This document shows positions 1 through 3,951 of a stretch of 6,000 nucleotides of DNA, one piece after another. This DNA is from Acidobacteriota bacterium. Its GTDB lineage: Bacteria; Acidobacteriota; Blastocatellia; Pyrinomonadales; Pyrinomonadaceae. Location of the stretch: positions 1 to 6,000 of the forward strand of contig QHXH01000105.1 of assembly GCA_003222855.1 (NCBI GenBank). Direction: 5' to 3'. The notes under the pieces are model-generated. The model was not told the DNA's origin, searched no databases, and saw nothing but the letters and a program-made list of their open reading frames with translations. Each line of letters opens with the position of its first letter. Within the stretch, counting starts at the first letter, position 1. The translations under genes were made by a program, and so were the position numbers.

Positions 1-930
1 ATGTCTTTGGGCTCGCGTGGCGGCGACCTGGTGCGCATCGTGGCGCGCGATCGTTACGTGAATGGGCACAACGGCGAGTTTCTTTGTGTCAAGGGCCGCT
101 TCGGTCATCCATTCGTGAATCATGAAAAGCGCATTCGCACGCCACTGATTCGCTACCAGAAAGGTGGGCGATTGATTCCCGCGACCTGGGATGAAGCAAT
201 TCGCTTCACCGCAGAGCGGCTCGATAAGGTCGTCGCCGAACACGGCCAGAACTCTCTTGGCGTTATTGGCACTGCCCGACTAACAAACGAATCGCTTTAC
301 GTCCTTCGCAAATTCGCGACTGAAGTTGTCGAAACCGAAAACTTCGCCATTGCTGACGCATTTAGTCTCAAGCCATTCTTTGAAAATCTCGGCGGTCAAT
401 TAGCGACGCATCGCGATATTCGTTTCGCAAAGACAATCGTGCTGATCGGCGGCGAGCCGGAAGAATTGCAGCCGCTGACGGGCAAGCAAATCCGGCAAGC
501 AGTTCGAAACGGTGGCGCGAACCTGATCATCTTTAACAGTGTGCCGATTCGCATACGCGAACAGGCTTCGCACTTCATTCACATCAACCGGGGCACCGAA
601 GACGCGGCCTTGTTGTCATTGGCAAGCAGTAACAACGACGAGCTGGCCGCGCAGAAGACAGGCATCGAGGCGCGCGACCTTGAGAGAGCGCGTGCGGCAA
701 TCAAGCAAACACAGGGTGACGTCGTCGTCATGTTCGGGAGCGAATTAAGCGCCGCCGCCCAATCGATCGTCGCACAGTTCCCTTACCTGTTTGCCGCTGA
801 AGGCCGCCGCGTGCTGTTGCATCCGCTGCCGCTCTTTAACAACAGCGTCGGCGCGCACGACATGGCCCAGGGCCAGGCGCACAGTGCTATCGATTTACTG
901 AGCGCCGCAGGCGGCTGGACTTTCTGGTAG
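1..930 (+). CDS. nuoG: NADH-quinone oxidoreductase subunit G, partial, upstream reading frame
   Basis: Iron-sulfur subunit of the peripheral arm of complex I, which carries electrons from NADH toward quinone on the cytoplasmic side. The reading frame is open at the left edge, so the ATG at position 1 is probably an internal Met and not the start. Residues 1-35 look like the end of the molybdopterin-oxidoreductase 4Fe-4S domain: the motif FLCVKGRFGHPFV keeps Cys29, the family's last cluster ligand in forms with the extra N7 cluster. The partner cysteines would lie before the window. Residues 47-67 (TPLIRY..GG.L.PATWDEAI) begin the large molybdopterin-like domain, which runs to about residue 304. 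Recognisable NuoG ends near ...AIDLLSAAG (about base 912). The last residues GWTFW and the TAG at 928 come from a frame change. The gene continues in frame 3 from about 915. The family call is firm; the broken state may be real or an assembly error. Confidence 0.88.
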   Translation: MSLGSRGGDLVRIVARDRYVNGHNGEFLCVKGRFGHPFVNHEKRIRTPLIRYQKGGRLIPATWDEAIRFTAERLDKVVAEHGQNSLGVIGTARLTNESLYVLRKFATEVVETENFAIADAFSLKPFFENLGGQLATHRDIRFAKTIVLIGGEPEELQPLTGKQIRQAVRNGGANLIIFNSVPIRIREQASHFIHINRGTEDAALLSLASSNNDELAAQKTGIEARDLERARAAIKQTQGDVVVMFGSELSAAAQSIVAQFPYLFAAEGRRVLLHPLPLFNNSVGAHDMAQGQAHSAIDLLSAAGGWTFW

Positions 931-1508
931 TCCAGGAGCTTTTTGAAACTGATACGACCGAATTTGCGGATGTCGTCTTGCCCGCTGCATCGTTTGCCGA
1001 AGTTGACGGCACGTTCACGAACAGCGGCGGACTGGTCCAACGCGTGCGCAAGTCAGTCGAGCCGGTGCATCAATCGCTGGCCGATTGGATGATTACCGCG
1101 CGCCTGGCCACGGAGTTGGGCGTTGACTTTGGTTTCGAGCGATCGTCGAGCGCTGTCTTTCGAGAGATCGCGGATCGAATTCCGGCTTACGCCGGGCTGC
1201 GATATCCGCTTTTGAAAGATGAAAGTACACCTCGGCAAGTGAAGTATGCAATCGCGGCGCAGCGTGATCTTTCCAGTGAGATTGAGGCGGCACGTCAATC
1301 GGTCGAAGCGTTGCCCGATGAAGGTGAAAAGTCGCACGTAACGCCGTCAGTCGGTCATGAGCTGTTCAAGCCGGGGATATTGATTAGCAAAACGCCGCAG
1401 ATGCAATTGCTGGCTGAGGGAAATCCAGTGCCCGAGACTTTCGCCATTTCACCGCTGTATCAGATTACGATTGATAACGATTTGAAGCGGGCGCCGGCGG
1501 TTGCATGA
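915..1508 (+). CDS. nuoG: NADH-quinone oxidoreductase subunit G, C-terminal part in shifted frame
   Basis: C-terminal continuation of NuoG in frame 3. From base 915 it reads LDFLVVQELFETDTTEFADV, then VLPAASFAEVDGTFTNSGG and VQR, the classic NuoG/molybdopterin-domain block that normally follows an internal stretch absent here. I start it at 915 because the conserved family sequence begins there. The first start-like codon in frame is a TTG at 978, which lies in the middle of the conserved block and is unlikely to be a true start. No ribosome binding site precedes it. The rest (about residues 45-195) is the less conserved C-terminal region ending at TGA 1506-1508. The 181-base spacer before nuoH follows. 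Together with the upstream frame this is one gene that has lost a segment of 3n+1 bases. As drawn, this half could not be translated as part of NuoG. Confidence 0.83.
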   Translation: MDFLVVQELFETDTTEFADVVLPAASFAEVDGTFTNSGGLVQRVRKSVEPVHQSLADWMITARLATELGVDFGFERSSSAVFREIADRIPAYAGLRYPLLKDESTPRQVKYAIAAQRDLSSEIEAARQSVEALPDEGEKSHVTPSVGHELFKPGILISKTPQMQLLAEGNPVPETFAISPLYQITIDNDLKRAPAVA

Positions 1509-1517
1509 AAGTTTTGC

Positions 1518-1673
1518 TCTCATTCACACCCAGCTTCAGCTGGGTGGTGGGGAAGTTACAACTCGACCTATTACCGTTTCAACGGTTTCGGGAGGGACCA
1601 ACTAAACCGTTAAAACGGTTCAGCAAGTTATTACTTCTTCAGGTCGCCCAGCTAAAGCTGGGCGTGAATGAGA
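1518..1673. repeat. Nested palindromic element between nuoG and nuoH (outer unit)
   Basis: The outer ends are a perfect 10-base inverted repeat: TCTCATTCAC at 1518-1527 and its complement at 1664-1673. Directly inside each end sits a perfect hairpin: ACCCAGCT/AGCTGGGT at 1528-1545 with central bases TC, and GCCCAGCT/AGCTGGGC at 1646-1663 with central bases AA. The two hairpins have nearly the same stem but different loops (TTCA on the left; TAAA on the right, which reads TTTA from its own end). A second element is nested between them. No T-tract follows the hairpins, so this does not look like a terminator. The element lies inside an operon, between the nuoG stop and the nuoH ribosome binding site. 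It resembles REP/BIME-type mobile palindromes in plan; the family is not identified. Confidence 0.85.
1552..1637. repeat. Inner palindromic element nested in the nuoG-nuoH spacer
   Basis: The ends GAAGTTACAACT (1552-1563) and AGTTATTACTTC (1626-1637) are complementary at 10 of 12 positions. Inside are two hairpins with the same core stem: ACCGTT/AACGGT at 1573-1586 with central bases TC, and AACCGTT/AACGGTT at 1605-1620 with central bases AA. This is the same left-TTCA and right-TAAA loop plan as in the surrounding element, on an unrelated stem. It therefore looks like a second unit of the same kind lying within the first. Confidence 0.72.
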
Positions 1674-1680
1674 TTCTCTC

Positions 1681-1685
1681 AGGAA
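1681..1685 (+). promoter_or_regulatory. Ribosome binding site of nuoH
   Basis: AGGAA lies four bases before the ATG at 1690 and eight bases after the end of the palindromic element. It supports the chosen nuoH start. A nearly identical arrangement (AGGAAC, then GA, then ATG) precedes nuoL after its own palindromic element. Confidence 0.6.
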
Positions 1686-1689
1686 CTGA

Positions 1690-2532
1690 ATGGAAGATCT
1701 AAAACATCTCGCACTTCTCATCGTCGGCATCCTGGTCGCCTTTACCGTCGTCATGACGATGGTGGCCTACACGGTGCTGGCAGAGCGGCGTGTGCTCGGA
1801 TTTATTCAAGGCCGCCTGGGGCCCAATCGCGTGGGCCCCGGTGGACTTCTGCAACCGCTGGCCGATCTTCTCAAATGCATTTTCAAAGAAGACATTGTCC
1901 CCGACAAATCAACGCGATTCGTTTATTTTCTCGCACCCACGATCGTCACTACCGCCGCGTTGATGACGATTATCGTGTACCCGTTTGGTCCGGACATCCA
2001 TTTGCCGTTCATCGATAAGACGATTCAGTTGGTGATTGCGCGGTTCGACGTTGGATTACTTTACGTGCTGGGAGTGACTTCGGTGGGTGTCTATGGCATC
2101 GCGCTGGCCGGCTGGTCGTCGAACAACAAATACAGTTTGATGGGCGGCCTGCGTTCGTCGGCGCAGATGATTTCCTATGAACTCGCGCTGGGGCTGGGAC
2201 TGATTGGCGTAATCCTGCAGTCGGGCACGCTCGCTCTTTACAGCATCGTGGAACAGCAATCAGGTCATCTGGGCATCACGGGTTGGAATCTAATCTGGGT
2301 GCAGCCGCTCGGTTTTCTGGTTTCTTTGATCGCCGCGATCGCTGAGACGAACCGAGTGCCTTTTCGGATTTCACACCGAATACAGCGCGATGAAGTTTGC
2401 GCTGTTCTTTCTGGCCGAATACGTGAACATGTTCACGGTATCAATGTTGGCGACGACGCTTTTCCTCGGCGGATGGAACGGGCCGTTCGTTCATCAACTT
2501 CCGTGGCTCGGTGTTTTCTATTTTCTGGGTAA
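1690..2532 (+). CDS. nuoH: NADH-quinone oxidoreductase subunit H, N-terminal part before a frameshift
   Basis: Membrane subunit of complex I that forms the quinone-access chamber where the membrane arm meets the peripheral arm. Residues 1-30 form the first membrane helix. Residues 30-60 carry the conserved LAERRVLGFIQGRLGPNR block, including Glu32, followed by VGPGGLLQPLADLLK. Residues 141-159 read GWSSNNKYSLMGGLRSSAQ and lead into ISYELALGL, another NuoH signature. AIAETNRVPF (residues 216-225) is the expected lead into the conserved acidic loop, but the frame is lost directly after Phe225 (codon 2362-2364). Residues 226-280 (RISHRIQRDEV...) are out-of-frame translation and not NuoH. The start is supported by AGGAA upstream. 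The remainder of the protein is in frame 2 from 2366. Confidence 0.9.
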   Translation: MEDLKHLALLIVGILVAFTVVMTMVAYTVLAERRVLGFIQGRLGPNRVGPGGLLQPLADLLKCIFKEDIVPDKSTRFVYFLAPTIVTTAALMTIIVYPFGPDIHLPFIDKTIQLVIARFDVGLLYVLGVTSVGVYGIALAGWSSNNKYSLMGGLRSSAQMISYELALGLGLIGVILQSGTLALYSIVEQQSGHLGITGWNLIWVQPLGFLVSLIAAIAETNRVPFRISHRIQRDEVCAVLSGRIREHVHGINVGDDAFPRRMERAVRSSTSVARCFLFSG

Positions 2533-2734
2533 AGTAATTTTCTTTCTGTTCTTCTATATCTGGCTGCGCGGAACGTTACCGCGCTTTCGCTTCGATCAGT
2601 TAATGAGCTTTGGATGGAAGTTTTTGGTTCCCCTCGCAATTATCAATATTGTGCTGACTGCGACCGTGCAGTGGTTGGGCTTATTTGATTATTTCGCGAA
2701 GTTTTTGAAAACGACGACGGGTTGGGGAGGATAG
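2366..2734 (+). CDS. nuoH: NADH-quinone oxidoreductase subunit H, C-terminal part in shifted frame
   Basis: Continuation of NuoH in frame 2. From 2366 it reads GFHTEYSAMKFALFFLAEY, matching the family's G-Y/F-H-x-E-Y-S-x-M-K-F motif at the start of membrane helix 6. Two further hydrophobic segments follow (VFYFLGKVIFFLFFYIW and FLVPLAIINIVLTATVQW), separated by the conserved cytoplasmic RGTLPRFRFDQLMSFGWK stretch. It ends at TAG 2732-2734. The first ATG in this frame is 2390, inside the conserved motif; no ribosome binding site suits it, so I take the fragment from the point where homology resumes. Between Phe225 of the upstream part and this Gly, the family has about 11 residues of the pattern D-x-P-E-A-E-x-E-L that are missing here. 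Confidence 0.88.
   Translation, partial: GFHTEYSAMKFALFFLAEYVNMFTVSMLATTLFLGGWNGPFVHQLPWLGVFYFLGKVIFFLFFYIWLRGTLPRFRFDQLMSFGWKFLVPLAIINIVLTATVQWLGLFDYFAKFLKTTTGWGG
2724..2730 (+). promoter_or_regulatory. Possible displaced ribosome binding site for nuoJ
   Basis: GGGGAGG lies inside the last codons of nuoH, 62 bases before the nuoJ ATG. That is too far as it stands, but only ten bases away if the 52-base palindrome at 2736-2787 is folded or removed. No other Shine-Dalgarno sequence precedes nuoJ. The function is inferred. Confidence 0.35.
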
Positions 2735-2735
2735 C

Positions 2736-2787
2736 AGTTTGGAGTTCCGCCTTCAGGCGGCGCCGCGTAAACGCGAAACTCCAAACT
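2736..2787. repeat. Palindromic element with three-way-junction fold between nuoH and nuoJ
   Basis: The outer stem is a perfect 11-base inverted repeat: AGTTTGGAGTT (2736-2746) and AACTCCAAACT (2777-2787). Enclosed are two hairpins: CCGCC/GGCGG at 2747-2760 with loop TTCA, and CGCG/CGCG at 2764-2775 with loop TAAA. Each half, read from its own end, has a GGAG head just before its hairpin, as in REP sequences paired head-out in BIMEs. It starts one base after the nuoH stop and ends five bases before the nuoJ ATG. The TTCA/TAAA loop pair is the same as in both elements of the nuoG-nuoH spacer. There is no T-tract. Confidence 0.87.
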
Positions 2788-2792
2788 AAGCA

Positions 2793-3458
2793 ATGTTAGC
2801 GCTGCTTTTTATCTTGTTTGCCGGGATGGCGATTGGTTGCGCGATCTCGATGGTCGCGCAGCGTAACCCGCTCTACGGCGCCATCTCGCTCATCGGCGTA
2901 TTCATCTCGCTCGCTTGTTTGTACGTGACGCTGGCAGCGCCCTTCATCGCTGCCGTGCAGGTGATTGTGTATGCGGGCGCAATCATGGTGCTGGTCGTAT
3001 TCGTCATCATGCTATTGAACGTCGAAGACGAGGAGCGACAGCCGATGCGCTTGCGCTCACTGGTCCCGATTGCCATAGGACTGGCAGCAATTCTGTTCGC
3101 CGAGACGGCCTTCATTATTTTTTTCGTGCACTCATCGCCCGGCACACCGACCACAAACATTTCTGACGTGGGATTGACGTCGTCAATTGGTGCGGGGCTG
3201 TTCACGACTTACCTGCTGCCGTTCGAAATCACTTCGATTCTCTTGTTAATGGCCGTAGTCGGAGCGATGACTCTGGCGCGCCGCGGCGGGTTATTGGGAG
3301 CGAATGTTGGCATCGTGCCGGGCTATCAAAGTTTCGCGAGAGAGACGCTGAATCCGCTTGCCACCCCGGATCTGGCGCAGGTAGAAGCACGAACTTCGCG
3401 GGAGGCTGAACAGTTGTTGGGCGTTGCGGATGCTCCGCACGCCCGCGATGAAGAATAG
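2793..3458 (+). CDS. nuoJ: NADH-quinone oxidoreductase subunit J
   Basis: Small membrane subunit of complex I, placed between NuoH and NuoK, with a helix that changes shape to link quinone chemistry to the proton channels. Five hydrophobic segments can be seen at about residues 1-21, 30-48, 51-75, 89-112 and 134-161. The third holds the family signature QVIVYAGAIMVLVVFVIMLL with Tyr60 and Gly62. The last includes TTYLLPFEITSILLLMAVVGA. At 221 residues it is somewhat longer than the E. coli protein, the extra length being a hydrophilic tail from about residue 165 to the end. The ATG at 2793 places the first helix at the N-terminus as expected. No Shine-Dalgarno lies at normal distance. nuoI, usually just upstream, is absent here. 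Confidence 0.94.
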   Translation: MLALLFILFAGMAIGCAISMVAQRNPLYGAISLIGVFISLACLYVTLAAPFIAAVQVIVYAGAIMVLVVFVIMLLNVEDEERQPMRLRSLVPIAIGLAAILFAETAFIIFFVHSSPGTPTTNISDVGLTSSIGAGLFTTYLLPFEITSILLLMAVVGAMTLARRGGLLGANVGIVPGYQSFARETLNPLATPDLAQVEARTSREAEQLLGVADAPHARDEE

Positions 3459-3514
3459 ATGCGTTGTTGAGGTTGAATCTAATCTTTGACCTCTGATCTC
3501 TGACTTCAGTAGTT

Positions 3515-3820
3515 ATGGCTCCACAGCTTTCATGGTATCTCGCGCTTTCGGCGGTGCTTTTCACCATCGGGGTCGTCGGCGTGATGATTAAGCGCAACGT
3601 TATCTCGATGTTCATGTGTATCGAGCTAATGCTGAATGCCGTGAACCTGACGTTTGTGGCGTTCTCGAGTTTCTTTCGCGACGTCACGGGACAGTTGTTT
3701 GTCTTCATCGTCATGACGGTGGCCGCCGCCGAAGCCGCGGTGGGTCTGGGGATTATCATTGCGATCTTTCGCACGCGAGAGTCGCTCGATGTCGATGATG
3801 CGAGCATCTTGAAGCTGTAA
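3515..3820 (+). CDS. nuoK: NADH-quinone oxidoreductase subunit K
   Basis: Membrane subunit (MnhC/MrpC-like) that carries part of the proton path between NuoJ and the antiporter-like subunits. Its 101 residues match the family's usual length. Three membrane helices are visible at about residues 5-25, 29-51 and 60-85. The two key buried acids are present: Glu37 in MCIELMLNAVNLTFVAF and Glu73 in VAAAEAAVGLGIII. The ATG at 3515 gives the standard N-terminus (MAPQLSWYLALSAVLFTIG). It follows nuoJ after 56 bases in which I see no clear ribosome binding site and only short CTCTGA/TCTGA repetition. The gene is intact, and its stop is one base before the next palindromic element. Confidence 0.95.
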   Translation: MAPQLSWYLALSAVLFTIGVVGVMIKRNVISMFMCIELMLNAVNLTFVAFSSFFRDVTGQLFVFIVMTVAAAEAAVGLGIIIAIFRTRESLDVDDASILKL

Positions 3821-3821
3821 T

Positions 3822-3939
3822 GGAGCGCGGGCATCTTTGCCCGCATTGAGCGCAAAGCGCGAAAGTTCACGGCCAGATTTGCAGGTACGAACATGACGCG
3901 AGCTTCGCTCGCGTTTGCGGGCAAGGATGCCCGCGCTCC
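3822..3939. repeat. Palindromic element (BIME-like) between nuoK and nuoL
   Basis: Two 23-base arms at 3822-3844 and 3917-3939 are complementary at 22 of 23 positions. Each arm is also a hairpin by itself: GGAGC, then GCGGGCA/TGCCCGC with loop TCTT on the left, and the same stem with loop TCCT on the right when read from the right end. Two further hairpins lie inside: GCGC/GCGC with loop AAA at 3850-3860, and ACGCGAGC/GCTCGCGT with loop TTC at 3896-3914. The GGAG tetranucleotide before each outer hairpin is the head known from REP sequences, and two of them in inverse order make a BIME-like unit. It fills nearly the whole nuoK-nuoL gap, ending four bases before the nuoL ribosome binding site. 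Confidence 0.87.
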
Positions 3940-3943
3940 TGAC

Positions 3944-3948
3944 AGGAA
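3944..3948 (+). promoter_or_regulatory. Ribosome binding site of nuoL
   Basis: AGGAA lies three bases before the ATG at 3952 and just after the end of the palindromic element. The spacing is short but the site supports this start, which also gives the expected hydrophobic NuoL N-terminus. Confidence 0.55.
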
Positions 3949-3951
3949 CGA

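Noticed and set aside
905..930. Programmed ribosomal frameshift in nuoG (and likewise in nuoH near 2365)
   Set aside because: No slippery heptamer is evident, and conserved residues are missing at both junctions, which a simple frameshift would not explain.
783..1040. Minus-strand open frame spanning the nuoG frame change
   Set aside because: The plus strand on both sides encodes conserved NuoG; the minus frame has no recognisable domain or ribosome binding site.
1518..1673. Rho-independent terminator between nuoG and nuoH
   Set aside because: The hairpins are not followed by a T-run, and termination here would cut the operon; repeat-element structure explains them better.
1818..1839. Strong GC-rich hairpin (GGGGCCCA/TGGGCCCC) inside nuoH
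   Set aside because: It is explained by codons of the conserved LGPNRVGPGG motif; no paired partner hairpin or end repeats like those of the other elements.
1668..2018. Plus-strand open frame overlapping the start of nuoH
   Set aside because: Arg-rich out-of-frame translation over conserved NuoH helices; no family resemblance.
3459..3514. Possible element in the nuoJ-nuoK gap (short CTCTGA/TCTGA repetition, 5-base GAGGT/ACCTC inverted repeat)
   Set aside because: Too short and imperfect to support; it lacks the paired hairpins found in the other gaps.
3229..3924. 231-codon open frame on the minus strand across nuoJ, nuoK and the gap
   Set aside because: It is antisense to the clearly conserved nuoK and the end of nuoJ, its product shows no recognisable family, and it runs into the palindromic element.
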